NCBI GenBank assembly: GCA_018292915.2
Contig: JACVVK020000444.1
Coordinates: 62,001-126,000, forward strand
From: Batillaria attramentaria
Taxonomy: Eukaryota > Mollusca > Gastropoda > Batillariidae
Length of the DNA stretch: 64,000 bases
Direction of reading: 5' to 3'
Positions 1 through 10,307 of this stretch are shown in pieces; the stretch's first letter is position 1; each line of letters starts with the position of its first letter. Made by a program: the position numbers and the translations under genes. Under the pieces are notes generated by a model, which was not told the origin of the DNA, searched no databases, and saw nothing but the letters and a program-made list of their open reading frames with translations.

Positions 1-176
1 TATATAAAAATATTTGGCCCACATGGAACAGTGTCACTACGCGATCCAGGCATTGGTGCCAGGCGTATGATGGTAGTGTCAGAGGAGCAAAGGTTTCAAG
101 CAGGAGATTGTCTGTTCTGTTTCCAGCTACCACGTTCTTGTGTTTGTCATCTGTGAGTTGCACGTTGCTAAGTCTA

Positions 177-501
177 AAGCCTGCTCTTAACTGGGCACTG
201 CGGAGCGCCACAGTGCTGTCCACAGTTGTGACACAGTTGTGATTTGGGGGGTTTCCCGCTGTGGCGTCATCACAGCAGCCTGGATTTCAAATAGCAACAA
301 CTGTGACTGTGGTTTCCACAACAGATTCTGACTGGCTGTACTACATCACTCGGCTCACAAACATGGCGGACAGTGCATCTTCAATCGGTTTGTCATCGAG
401 CACAGCTGTGTTCAGTTTTGTAGTTAGTAAACACACCGAGCGCAACGACTGTGATGTGCACATGTGTGTTTTGCGCGCTGTGCCCAGTTAAGAGCAGGCT
501 G
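177..501. mobile_element. MITE with terminal inverted repeats and TA target site
   Basis: The two ends are inverted copies of each other. The left end from 178 reads AGCCTGCTCTTAACTGGGCA, and the same 20 bases read in reverse complement up to 500; similarity continues inwards for several bases (GCG/GCGC). Both ends abut TA (175-176 and 502-503), as expected for a Tc1/mariner-type insertion. The 325 bp interior has no credible coding frame; the 76-codon open frame at 261-491 is chance. This is a non-autonomous DNA transposon; superfamily assignment rests only on the TA site. Confidence 0.7.
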
Positions 502-1090
502 TAGAGAAAACTAATCTGTACAGCTCACCACCTATATTGCCTGGAGCGCTTTTTCCGAAGATATGAAAAACCCATAAAAGGGGGACTCTGGCTGCTGTAC
601 GGGACAGAATGATGTGCTTGTAAAGGAGCGTGATCCAGAAAGAAAAATGATAGGAAAAAAAACCCAGCAACTTTTTCCTGTTTTCATCAGTTACGAGAGA
701 CTCAACTAAAAAAAAAATATATATATATATGCCTACTTATTCAACGTGGATTCATCCATTTCTAAACTCTTTCGGGGATGTGTGGAGCCAGCATGACTTT
801 GTTCGTTTTGTAAAGTCAGTATATATATAAATATATATATAGTTAAGATAATCATCACATATGTATCACTTTCCCCAAGCAGAATGTCAGTGAAGAAAGC
901 ATTTTATCAGTTCATCATTTCATTACAGTGTAACGGCAATTCAGTGTATGCCTTTTGGCTTGACACCTGTAGCCCTCAGGCACCTGATGTTTGATATCTT
1001 TAACTGATGAATCTTGACACTCATATCATCTGTCTGTCTGTATCACGCACATGAACACATACACATACACACGCACGCAAGCACGCCCGC

Positions 1091-1136
<46 letters not shown>

Positions 1137-1898
1137 CAATGAAGCAGTCACACAACTTCCAATAACTTCTCTACAACGCATGCCTGCCGTAACTTTATCA
1201 CAAACAGCTTTGACAACGTAAGCCTGTGTCCTTCCGAAGGTCTACGCTTCAAACGATAACACCACTTTTGAACCATTCTCCCATCCAAATCCTCCCACTG
1301 TAAACGGAAGCCACGCGCAGTTCCCCTCGGCGTTAAGTCCCCACCCTGCAGATCTCTTTGTATGGTCCACCGTCAGTAGAAAGAAAGGCCCCTGGCGCCT
1401 TTCGAAGCCATGACGCTTACACCCTTCTTCTGAATGACGAGTGAAGTGAGCGCTGGGGAACCTTGATCCTACTAGCAGGGGCAGTCATTGTGCAGGGGAA
1501 GTTATTGTCGCCTCGTAAACTACCATCACGACGGTTTGTTTGGATGCTCGGAGGCCCGATCAAGTCGTCCACGCGGTCACCTCCTTATTGTCCACCCAGC
1601 CAGTCAGCCAAGTATGTGAAGGCTTTTCGCGGCCTAGTGCAACGGTGGGTGGGATTGGTAGAGAGAAGACCTTTGAGGAAAGCTCGTGGCTACAGAGAAG
1701 ATGACGTCACGAAAGGCAGTTTGTCGCGAGGGTGGGTGGATGTTTCAGGATTTGACCATACGTGTAATGTGCGTTCAGTCCACAACCAAATAACACGTCA
1801 CCTGCTCAGTACCCGATACGCTACTACATAGAACAAAGTCACTTTAAATATGCGCCAAACCGAGTCACCACAATGGTTTCAAATGCTATCTTGTATCC
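502..1898. other. Non-coding stretch with microsatellites
   Basis: No supported gene. It holds an A/T simple repeat (about 707-730), several ATAT tracts (820-840) and a (CA)n array at 1093-1131 preceded by degenerate CACG/CATA repeats. The open frame at 1463-1831 (122 codons) has no recognisable domain and is not accepted as a gene. Confidence 0.6.
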
Positions 1899-2180
1899 CA
1901 GGGCCCGTACGTAAAAGTCGAGGTTAACTTAACCCACGGCTACGGGCCTAACCCAGACTAGGACAAAAGAAACCCAAAAGCAAAATTATATACAAAAGAA
2001 AGCGAAGCAAGGAAGACAAAAATCCTTCTATACCGGCTTAGGCACCTTGCTGGAATGGGCCCGCTTCTTTATTTCAAAGAGAGAGAGAGAGATAATTCAT
2101 CCCTAGAGCTACTTTAGTTCGAGGTTAAACTCTAACCCGGGGCTAAAAGCCCTAACCTCGACTATTACACACGGGCCCTG
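1899..2180. mobile_element. MITE, family M1 copy 1
   Basis: About 280 bp with terminal inverted repeats: the left end starts CAGGGCCCGTACGT and continues to GTCGAGGTTA, and the right end mirrors it (TAACCTCGAC ... ACACGGGCCCTG). Sub-terminal inverted blocks (GTTAACTTAACC) are also present. It is the same family as 4587-4892, with which it aligns almost end to end apart from a variable centre, here a short (GA)n. No clear target-site duplication is visible, so the superfamily is not assigned; the CAGGG start would fit hAT. Confidence 0.85.
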
Positions 2181-2834
2181 GTGACTGATTCTAATGTACG
2201 GATTAAGCGTATACGAAGAAAACGCTTCCACATGCTGTCGTATGACTGAAAAACTCATTGAGACGTTAACCCCCTTCTGTATTCATATATTCATACAATC
2301 TGATGTAGGCCTACTTATACTTCAGCTGGGGATCTGGCCCAGATCCAGATCTAGCAGTCTTTGATGAGATTATTAAGCCTGCCGGGAAGAGCTGCCCAGA
2401 AAAGCCTGCTGACAACGTGTGGCGTCACCTGGCATCTTGTGGCATCTCCTAGCATCTCCCGGTGTCTACAGCTCAGTCCAGAGCCAAAACGGATGTAAGC
2501 TTCTTACAAGTTGTCATTGAGTGGCGCCTGAATCTCTACGAGTACAAAGCCCTAAGGAATCGTTAAAAGTTTTTATCAGTTTTTATCTACTGTCTTTCCG
2601 TCTTCAAAAGCATAATAGACTCAGAATCAAGAACCAGATCTGGTAGTGATCCATCTAATTTAGAAAATAATCCCCAAAAGCCTTTTTCTTCACTAAAAAC
2701 CTATAAGTGAAAACCGTTTTCTCTCCTTCCCTAAAAAGCATTAGACTTGGAAACCAGATCTGATCACGATACATCTAATTTTGAAAGTGGAAAACCGTTA
2801 GTACAACCAGAAACGTGTAGAGGCAGTTTTCTTG
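2181..2834. other. Non-coding stretch, nothing recognised
   Basis: No open frame, RNA gene or clear repeat stands out. The motif AACCAGATCTG occurs twice about 120 bases apart (near 2630 and 2751) with similar flanks, so a weak local duplication is possible. Confidence 0.4.
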
Positions 2835-3190
2835 GTTTAAACAGATTTATTGCAATACAAGTGGGTGGGTGGGTGCTTGGGGGTTTAACGTCCTTTTCCA
2901 CCACATAGGGTGATATCAAAGACGGGGCAACGATGAAAAAGCCAGCACAAATATTTGGCCCCAGCCGGGATCGAACTCACGACCCGAGCATTAGAAGTCC
3001 AATTGCAATACAAGTGGTTCAAGTAGTAATAAATAGTAACAAATAGTAAGCATAAACAAGCACCGCTTATGATAATGCTCAAGGGGAAACAAGCACATAT
3101 TGACAGTTTTGCAAGCTTTGAGGCGGTTTTCTTGTAGGAGTAATAATTATACATGTAGGTATACGTGGACATGCATATCTTTGTGTGAAC
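2835..3190 (-). repeat. Retroposon 3' end, family R-AACC copy A, interrupted by a SINE
   Basis: Outside the SINE at 2861-3001 this matches 3441-3610: GGTTTAAACAGRTTTATTGC at the left, then shared blocks around TAAGCATAAACAAGC and ATAATGCTCA. Read on the minus strand it ends in a TTGTATTGCAATAAA-like terminus followed by AAACC, like the 3' end of a non-LTR element. No coding is seen. The parent element is unidentified. Confidence 0.7.
2861..3001 (-). mobile_element. SINE family S1, 5'-truncated copy with 16 bp target duplication
   Basis: Reverse complement of the tail and body of the S1 SINE (see 10433-10602): GTGGTGGAAAAGGACGTTAA, TTGATATCACCCT and CCAAATATTTGTGC blocks, plus the (ACCC)n tail at the left. 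It stops inside the tRNA-like head, near the anticodon position. The 16 bases ATTGCAATACAAGTGG occur on both sides (2849-2864 and 3002-3017), showing target-primed insertion into the older repeat at 2835-3190. Confidence 0.95.
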
Positions 3191-3440
3191 TTACTTGATA
3201 TCAAGAACCAATAGATATCGCTTCTTGTTGGTGTTTATGCTCGCAGTTCAGAATTCAGCCCGGAAAATCCAACTCAAGCCTGAGGTGATCTGCGTGCTGA
3301 GCACCAGAGAGCATGTGAGATTATGCCGGGCTTAGTCCTGAACTAAGTAGACAAAATGACCAGATAAAGCTTTTGTAGTTGGAAGGTTTTGATGCTGTTG
3401 TTGCTGTTGTTTTCTTGGGTTTGTTTGTTTGTTTTTGTTG

Positions 3441-3610
3441 TTGGTTGGTTGGTTGGTTTAAACAGGTTTATTGCAATACAATTTGTTCCAAGTAAACAAA
3501 CAATTACTGAGCATGAACAAGCAGGGCTTATCATAATGCTCAGGGGTCGAACAAGTGCGTGTTAACGGTATTGCAATGGCAGTAATCATAATAAATTAGA
3601 GCTAAGAGAG
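3441..3610 (-). repeat. Retroposon 3' end, family R-AACC copy B
   Basis: Uninterrupted relative of 2835-3190. It begins with (GGTT)n at 3441-3458, that is an (AACC)n tail on the minus strand, followed by TTTAAACAGGTTTATTGCAA and the GCTTATCATAATGCTCAGGG block. It serves as the empty-site comparison for the SINE in copy A. Confidence 0.7.
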
Positions 3611-4586
3611 AGAGAGAGAGAGAGGAGGGGGGGGGGGGTCTAAGTGTACTCAGTGTTTGTTTGTTTGTTTGTTTTTGTTTTGGGGGAGCGCATATTTACG
3701 GCTGGGGTATGATGGTTGGGAAAACTCTGAGGCTTTCTATTGCTTACGGTACAAACACATTATGTCGATGAATGCGTTGTGTCAAGTTACTTTGTTTCAT
3801 CGTTGATTTGTTGACGAACTGGAGAGTGAAAGCGCACTAGCCTCCGTTACCTCCTCAACATTATGTGAAGTTAGGAAAACTTGGCTCTGTACAGATTCGA
3901 CGTATCTGTTCTCAAAGCTGCGCGTCTAGACGGTCTGTTAAAGCAAGCAGACAAACAGTTCATCACAGGAGCCCTGATCTGACCGTAGCTTATGATCACG
4001 AGAAGGCGTCTGACGCAAAACGGCTCACACCAAGATCTCCTGCTGTGTTTGCCATTAATAAGAAGATACGTATAGCCACAGTATTGTTCGAGTTGCAAAG
4101 CCATGCTGAGACAGTCTGCATTACGTACACTGATACAGTAGCTGCGAAAGTCGTTGCCATGGAAGTAGTCATAAAAAAAAAACAAGAAAATCGTGGCTAT
4201 AGGCGTGGTATCATCATCAAACACGTGAAACGCTGATCAGACACCGGCAAAGTATGGTTCAGTTCCACGCGTTCTCTGTCGTGGCGTGATGTCTGGGAGA
4301 GCCAGTAGACAGATCGTGAGGTGTTTTTGTGATGGGTGTAGAATTTAATTCCACACAGAGTTAGAGACAGGGCTCATCTTAGTGTCGTCACTAGACCCCC
4401 CCCCCCACACACACACACATATGACCCCCACACCCTACCCCGTCGCTCCGTGGTCACGAGTTCTAGGTTAGCTTGTTTGCCACAACAGTAACTGAAGACA
4501 ACCCTAGCAGGAAGGTCCAGTCCAGTCGAACACAGTTTAATTCAGAAGGACTGTCAGGTCGGCCAGACTTAAGGTTTTTTATCACT
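3611..4586. other. Non-coding stretch
   Basis: Starts with a G run (3626-3638) after (GA)n and a (GTTT)n tract near 3655-3675. The overlapping open frames at 3865-4236 (+) and 3871-4224 (-) show no domain, are mirror readings of the same bases, and are not accepted. A C run followed by (CA)n lies near 4397-4419. Confidence 0.5.
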
Positions 4587-4892
4587 CAGGGCCCGTATGT
4601 AAAAATCGAGGTTAATTTAACCCACGTCTACGGGCCTAACCCAGACTAGGACAAAAGAAATCCAATAGCAAAATTAAATATAAAAAAGAAAGCGAAAAAA
4701 GGAAGAAAAAATCCTTCTATAACGGCTTAGGCACCTTCCTGGAATGGGCCCGCTTCTTGAATTAAAACAAAACAACAACAACAACAAAATAAACAAATAA
4801 ACAGAAAATTTAACCCTAGAGCTAGTTTAGTTCGAGGTTAGACTCTAACCCAGGGCTAAAAGCCCTAACCTCGACTATCACATACGGGCCCC
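4587..4892. mobile_element. MITE, family M1 copy 2
   Basis: Second copy of the 1899-2180 element: left end CAGGGCCCGTATGT, mirrored at the right by ACATACGGGCCC, with GTCGAGGTTA/TAACCTCGAC inner blocks. The centre differs from copy 1, carrying (AAC)n and AAATAAAC repeats in place of (GA)n. No target-site duplication is recognisable. Confidence 0.85.
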
Positions 4893-4961
4893 AGAACATT
4901 TTAATCAGCTTATCATTCGCCGAAACGCCATTTGCTTGACCCATTTATGCTCGAATTTATG

Positions 4962-5145
4962 CGCGCACGCCCCTACATACTTACACCTTCAGAAGCAACT
5001 GGTGATACCTTGGTTTGTCTTCGACACGTCCTTCTTGTCTGTCCTATTCTCCTCAATATTCAATTCAATTCAATTCAATTCAAATTACTTTATTAATCCC
5101 AGAAGGGAAAATATAGATGGGTACTTGTTTAAGCAATTTTGTTTG
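4962..5145. repeat. Dispersed repeat R9, filled copy
   Basis: Shares about 125 bases with 9086-9215: ATACACCTTCA, CACCTTGG/TACCTTGG, TTCGACACGTCCTTCT and TCTGTCCTATT blocks in the same order and orientation. Relative to that copy it carries an extra 51 bp (5060-5110), described separately. The family is not recognised. Confidence 0.8.
5060..5110 (-). mobile_element. Very short LINE 3'-end insertion with (GAATT)n tail
   Basis: On the minus strand this reads TTCCCTTCTGGGATTAATAA, then AGTAATTTGAATT and (GAATT)n, the typical end of a non-LTR element with a pentanucleotide tail. ATAT flanks it on both sides (5056-5059 and 5111-5114), and the related copy near 9190 lacks it. It is therefore an extremely 5'-truncated insertion of about 50 bp. 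Confidence 0.7.
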
Positions 5146-5953
5146 GGGTTTAAAACGCTAACTGACTGCAGTTGTGCCAAACACTAAGTGACAGACGTGC
5201 AAATATCAAGGCAGAGAGTTTAGTGACAAATTGTCTCAGTTCGCACGTCCATGTGGAATAGGGCAACCCGTCGTCTGGGATCGGGTCTGTCTCCGGTTCT
5301 CCTCACGTCCGCCTCTCAAACACACATACATCTACCGCCAGCAGCGGCCAGCGACCAGTGTCCATCCCTGAGGCCAGTTCAACATTAGTCTGCCGCACTG
5401 ACGCACCATTCTTCCCGGACAATGACTCCCAGTCTCATAAAGCACCATCAGAACTCAATATTTGGACACTGTCCGGCCTCTCGACCCTCCGTCCGGCCAA
5501 TCGCCGCCAGAGGACAGCCTCAGCCGGCCCTCTGCCGCGCTCTTTCATCCGTTTGTTGTCGATTCAAGTCCCCCCCCCCCCCCCAACCTCCTCCCCCTCG
5601 GGGACAGTCGCTCTAGAGAGACAGCTGGCAACAATGAGAGAGTTTTAAGCGGGCAGTGAGGCAAGGTGGCAAGGACTTAAACTGGCCTTCTCGCTGAAGG
5701 ATTAGTCGGACTGTTGACCGTGAGAGAACCACTGGGACCTTCCCAACAGGTTGCAAAGTGACGGATCTGTCCGGCTTTCCAATAGAACGGTCTTGCGGGT
5801 CTTTTAAGAGTTGCGGGCGGAAGTGTTGTGGACAAGAGAGGAGGGAGGGAGAGTACGGGGGTTGGAATTGTTGGGAGAGTTGTTAAAATGGGGTGGAGTA
5901 AGGTGGTGGTGGGGTGGGCAGCTGTTTTAACGGACAGGTGGGGTGATGCCAGG

Positions 5954-6020
<67 letters not shown>

Positions 6021-6990
6021 CTCGTACGAACGGTCAATATGACGCATAGACTACATGCACGCGTCTATCAACAGTTGTTTGGGTTTTTTTTCTTTTATGA
6101 ATGCTGTTTGCTCAATCATTTTTTAAAAGTTTTGTTTTTTTCAATCACCCTATTGGAAAGCAAAACACGCAGAACCGCTAAAACACACCCTCTTTGACCC
6201 ACGCTCCCACCGGCAATGGTCAAAGGAAATAGTGACAGTCCTTCAATCTTCGAACTAATCCTTGCGCTACTCCCGAAAGCAGCAAACAATCTTTATGATG
6301 TTGCACCCACGTGTGAAGCATTATTAAGTTGCCGACCATGATCTGACGAGTTCTAGCCAGGCTGACGCGTTCGCAGCAAGTGTTGCTGTCAGGGAATTCT
6401 GAAGACTTCGCTCATTTATTGCATGCGCTGTGCAGCAGAAGAAGAAGCGAAAATAGCAGCATGCGCTCAGAGCGCCACCTGCTGTTTTGGACGGACCATT
6501 TGCTCTATAATTAATCACACCATGCGATCGATTAATCTCTCTCTCTCTCTCTCTCTCTCTCAAGCTGTTTTAAAACATTCAGTGGCATCCTTCCAAGTCA
6601 GCTAGCATGTTTCTTTCATAAAACGTTTTAAGCAGCTATCATACGGATATGTGCCTTCTTTTATGTACGGAAGTGAACTCAGGTTTATTGCTAAAAAAAA
6701 ATATAAAAAAATCAGTTTCAGTGACAAACGGCGTATCGCGTTTGTTGTGGTACTCTCTCTCTCTCTCTCTCTGGGTGTTATGTTGGGATTGGTTTTTAAA
6801 TATTATTATTTTAAAGCAGGAATGGCAGGTTCTAGTACCTGTCTGCTGGTCAAAAATGTTCACTTAAATTGCAAAACGTAAGGTTCGTTTTCTTTCATCG
6901 CCCGCGTCCTCTCTTCATTTGGAAGCACAAGTGTCTTTTAGTTTTGTCTTTTGCCCTGTCTCTCATGACACCCTGAAATTCAACTAAATC

Positions 6991-7027
<37 letters not shown>

Positions 7028-7087
7028 GTCATCTGTCCCCGTGAACTCTTGCCCACCCTGTGACAGTCACGCTAGCAGTACATAGCT
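5146..7087. other. Non-coding stretch with microsatellites
   Basis: No supported gene. Contains a C run (5571-5584), (GT)n at 5956-6017, (TC)n at 6536-6560 and 6752-6772, and (TCTG)n-(TC)n at 6990-7028. Open frames here are short and low-complexity. Confidence 0.6.
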
Positions 7088-7340
7088 GTGTCCTCGCTTG
7101 GTCGCCTCTCCCCCTCGCGCTTCTATCCCCGTCCCTGGCTCCATTCATCCCTCCACCCAGTGTCCGCCAATCGTTACTGGGCGGGGTGCAATGCTAGAGG
7201 GGCGCCGGTCGCCGCTTGCTTGGCGGCTGGTCGCAGGTTGATAACACCACAGGCACCAGCCGCGTGCCGACAATCGGCCAGAATTGTCCAGAGCAGCAGT
7301 AGCGGCAAGCAAGCGGCTCGCGAAATGGATCGCGCTCTAC
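7088..7340 (+). promoter_or_regulatory. Candidate CpG-rich promoter
   Basis: Markedly GC- and CpG-rich against an AT-rich, repeat-filled background. It has a CCAAT box at 7167-7171 and a GC box (GGGCGGGG) near 7179-7186. No TATA box is obvious. It is followed by about 900 bases free of transposons and long microsatellites, ending at a splice-donor match (8244). This fits a promoter plus untranslated first exon, possibly of the protocadherin 43 kb downstream, but nothing in the sequence proves transcription. Confidence 0.35.
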
Positions 7341-8243
7341 TCATGACATGCGACGCGACAGCGTGAAGCCGTGAACGAAGCGAAAGGAGAAGAGAGAGAG
7401 GGAGAGAGAGAGTGGAGGGGGAGTAACGGTGCAGTGTATTGAGCTTTGCAACTGTCGCGTGAAGAGCCGGGTGTTTCTTTTCTTTTCTTTTCTTCTTTTT
7501 TGTCCCCGGCTTGGGACAGCTGGCGTGTGGCAGGTGATACGGCCGGACGGTAGACGGAGTTTCCGGTGAAGAGAAAAGAGCTGGATCCCTTCTCGTGTCG
7601 CACTGAGTCTCCCCTGGCTATTGAGGGAAAAGTTGTTTAGAATTGTCATTTCGCTGGACAAGTTTGTGGACATGACTATGCACTGTTCGTTATTTGTGTT
7701 GTATTCTTGACTAACTTTTAATCAAGCTGTAAAAAAGTGTCTTTGACAAGGAGACCTGTGTTTGACCGAGGATTACAATGGATGAAATCGTGTGTTATAT
7801 ATCGCAAAGCGACACCGGCCAAGATTGACAGAAGATTGAAAGAAGAGTGTCAGGAGCGTGGTAATATCTCCCAGTGGACATAAAACCTTTCCGCTGCGGA
7901 TGAACATCTCAGGTTTCGATCTGCCACTCTACAAACTAGTGTTTTCCCATTTCTAAAGACTCCTTCCCAGGACACAATGCAAACCTTGACGTTCCATCAG
8001 CGTGTAGTAATCACCGGTTGATCGTTTTCACCAGTGTCACCACGTGTAAAATCAACTGCAGGACGAGCCAACCGTCAGATGTCTATCACCACCTATCGGG
8101 ATCGCTGCAGAGGAGACTTTTACAAGCTTGTTTACTTCTCAGGGATTCCATTGTTCTCGGCTTTTCCTTGTTGCTGGTGGACGGGATCGAATCTCGCTGT
8201 CTCCTGATGAGCATCTCTTTCTATCGCTCGCTCGGTAATCTGA
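7341..8243 (+). other. Candidate untranslated first exon
   Basis: Unique-looking sequence between the CpG-rich block and CTGA/GTAAGTATAC, a strong 5' splice-site match with GT at 8244-8245. The only simple repeats are a short (GA)n at 7389-7410 and a TTTTC tract near 7477-7500. Short open frames lack conservation signals. If real, it would be a non-coding leader exon joined to an acceptor such as that at 51265. An unrelated non-coding RNA or no transcript at all are alternatives. Confidence 0.25.
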
Positions 8244-8289
8244 GTAAGTATACAGTCATTCTGTTACTGCTTTCACGTCGATGATGCAC

Positions 8290-8635
8290 GGCAATAAATG
8301 TAGTGTTTTTGATCGGTTATTGCGGTGATGCATGCCGTTCTGTGAAAGGCTGTACGGATCACGTGCGCCGGCTTCATAGTATAGAAAACGCTATTCGTAA
8401 TGAGTCGCGCTCTTGATCGTATCTCTGGAGCTCCTAATGCGAGTTGACAATGAATGTAGCGCGTCATTTGCTTGTTGCGATGTTTACATATACTGCTGCT
8501 CTGTGGAAGGCCTTACCCGGTGTGGATTTCGTTCCACGGTATATAAAGTTCTCTACTGATTTGACCTGCCACACTGATCCTCATATCCCTGGTGAACCTG
8601 ATCCGCGTTGACGGTACATGACAATAAATGTAGCA
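8290..8635. repeat. Degenerate tandem duplication, about 165 bp unit
   Basis: Units ending in GACAATGAATGTAGC (near 8446) and GACAATAAATGTAGC (near 8617) align along their length: TTCTGTGAAAGGCTGTAC with CTCTGTGGAAGGCCTTAC, and TTGATCGTATCTCTGG with CTGATCCTCATATCCCTGG. An earlier partial GCAATAAATGTAGTG lies at 8290. Heavily diverged and non-coding. Confidence 0.6.
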
Positions 8636-9085
8636 CCCCCACCGCGTCCCCTCCTTTTTTTTTTCTTTCCTTTACTCCCCCCCCCCCCCCCCGTTTTTTT
8701 TTTCTTTTTGTTTTCGTTGCGATTATACATAATCGTTTTTTAACTACTGCACCCTGTCAGTATACTTCATTCTACTGAGTTGAAACATCTCTACAGAAAA
8801 AAAAAATCATACCCATGGTCGTGCCTTGCGGGATTTGTAACATGAGCAGTTTCAAACTGAAGTGAAAGCCGCTTGCAGATCCAAATCCAGTCCAATGAAA
8901 CCTCCACTTAGATACAGCGCAGCGGTACTGCATGAAACAGTTCACACTCGTTGCTGCTTCCAAAAAGATTGCCGAAAATAGCAGCATGAACACCAAAGTC
9001 TTTGTCTGTGTTCCTGTCTCTGTTTCTGCCTGTCTCATTCTCTGTCTGTCTGCCTGTCTCTCTCTCCCTCTCTCTCTCTCTCTCT
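8636..9085. other. Non-coding stretch with homopolymers and TC repeats
   Basis: Runs of T and C at 8655-8700 and a long TCTG/TC microsatellite at 9010-9087. No gene is seen; the open frames here are read from the microsatellite. Confidence 0.5.
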
Positions 9086-9215
9086 GTATGCGCGCGCGCG
9101 ACCCCCACATACATACACCTTCATAAGCAGTTGATGACACCTTGGCTTGTATTCGACACGTCCTTCTAGTCTGTCCTATTTTTCTCAGTATAGATGGGCA
9201 TTTGTTCAAACAATA
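9086..9215. repeat. Dispersed repeat R9, empty copy
   Basis: Aligns with 4962-5145 over about 125 bases but runs straight through CTCAGTATAGATGGGC where the other copy holds the 51 bp LINE tail. Origin unknown. Confidence 0.8.
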
Positions 9216-10307
9216 GATTCCCAACGGAAACTGGACAAAACATAGCGGGGGGTGACCTCAATTATAACAGTGCAAAACGCCTTGTGTATGGAAGCGTAAC
9301 GCCCACCCGCTCAAACCCTCATCCAATGTATTATTCATTCACCCGCATGATGCAGTTATAAGTTGTCACCAAATCATTCAGCCTGTCTTTTGGCGCATTT
9401 AGCTGGGGCAACAACCAGCAGCCCTCCCCCTCTCTCCTCTCCCTTCCAGACAGTCTCGGGCGAGCGTCGTAAGAAAATAAAACCATCTGGATTAGGCAGG
9501 CAGCGTCGTCAGTGTGAAGTCGAGTCGAGAATTTCAACACGTCCTCCCTCCCGTCGTGTGTTTGCTTTGTTGCCATGAATTATTTACACTCTGTCGTTCG
9601 ATTTAACTCAGTCTCCCATGTTGGGACAAGGTTCCGATGAGCCAAGCTACACTTTCTTTGACGTACCCGAACTTAGCTCTATCGACGCGCAGACAGCTTT
9701 TGAAGACCCCCGAGCCTTTGCCGAGCGGCATCTGATAGACCAGAGCAGCAGAGATGTGGAGGTGGAGGAGAGGGAGTTAATTACAAAAAAAGGAGCGAGA
9801 TGTGCGGAGCGTCGTCTGTGTGTGGTGTTACGTCTGCCAGGTTCTTTCTATCGGAAAATGGATTCGGATTCGGGACCAGTCTGTTGACTTCCACCATCAG
9901 GCTGCCGGTTTCCTAGACGCACGCTTTTTCTTTCGTAAAGACCCAGTTTCTTAGATTACTGGGCTTCTGGCAGGGGACAACTTTTGCTTGGGAACAGCTT
10001 CGCTTACCACAGTGAATGCGCGTGTAGGCTTGAAGTAGCCTGTCTAAGCTTATTCTGTGATCTATAAGACTACGATCGGAACAGTGGTTGCGTGTGAAAT
10101 CTTTATCCTGTTCCATCGTTTCTAACCAGTACCAGGTTTTCTGAGAGTAATCTCCCTTAGAAACGGTTTCCGTTTAGGTTCAGGCTGGTCACCGTTGTGT
10201 ACATAGCTTATGCAGTTTATGCGATAAATGGCAAAAAGAGCGCAGCTAGAACCAGACACATGATGGTAGAGTGTGTAGAAAGGGTTAATGGTGAGTAAAG
10301 CTCTCAG
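9216..10307. other. Non-coding stretch, nothing recognised
   Basis: The open frame at 9618-9887 (89 codons) looks less simple than its neighbours but has no recognisable domain, splice context or homologue in the window. The outer part of the deleted palindromic element (see 10308-10660) may begin near 10160. Confidence 0.4.

Noticed and set aside
3865..4236. Overlapping open frames of about 120 codons on both strands
   Set aside because: They are mirror readings of the same bases with no domain, no splice context and no compositional sign of coding.
9618..9887. 89-codon frame starting MLGQGSDEPSY
   Set aside because: Plausible composition, but no recognised domain, no splice signals examined that would make it an exon, and surrounded by non-coding DNA.
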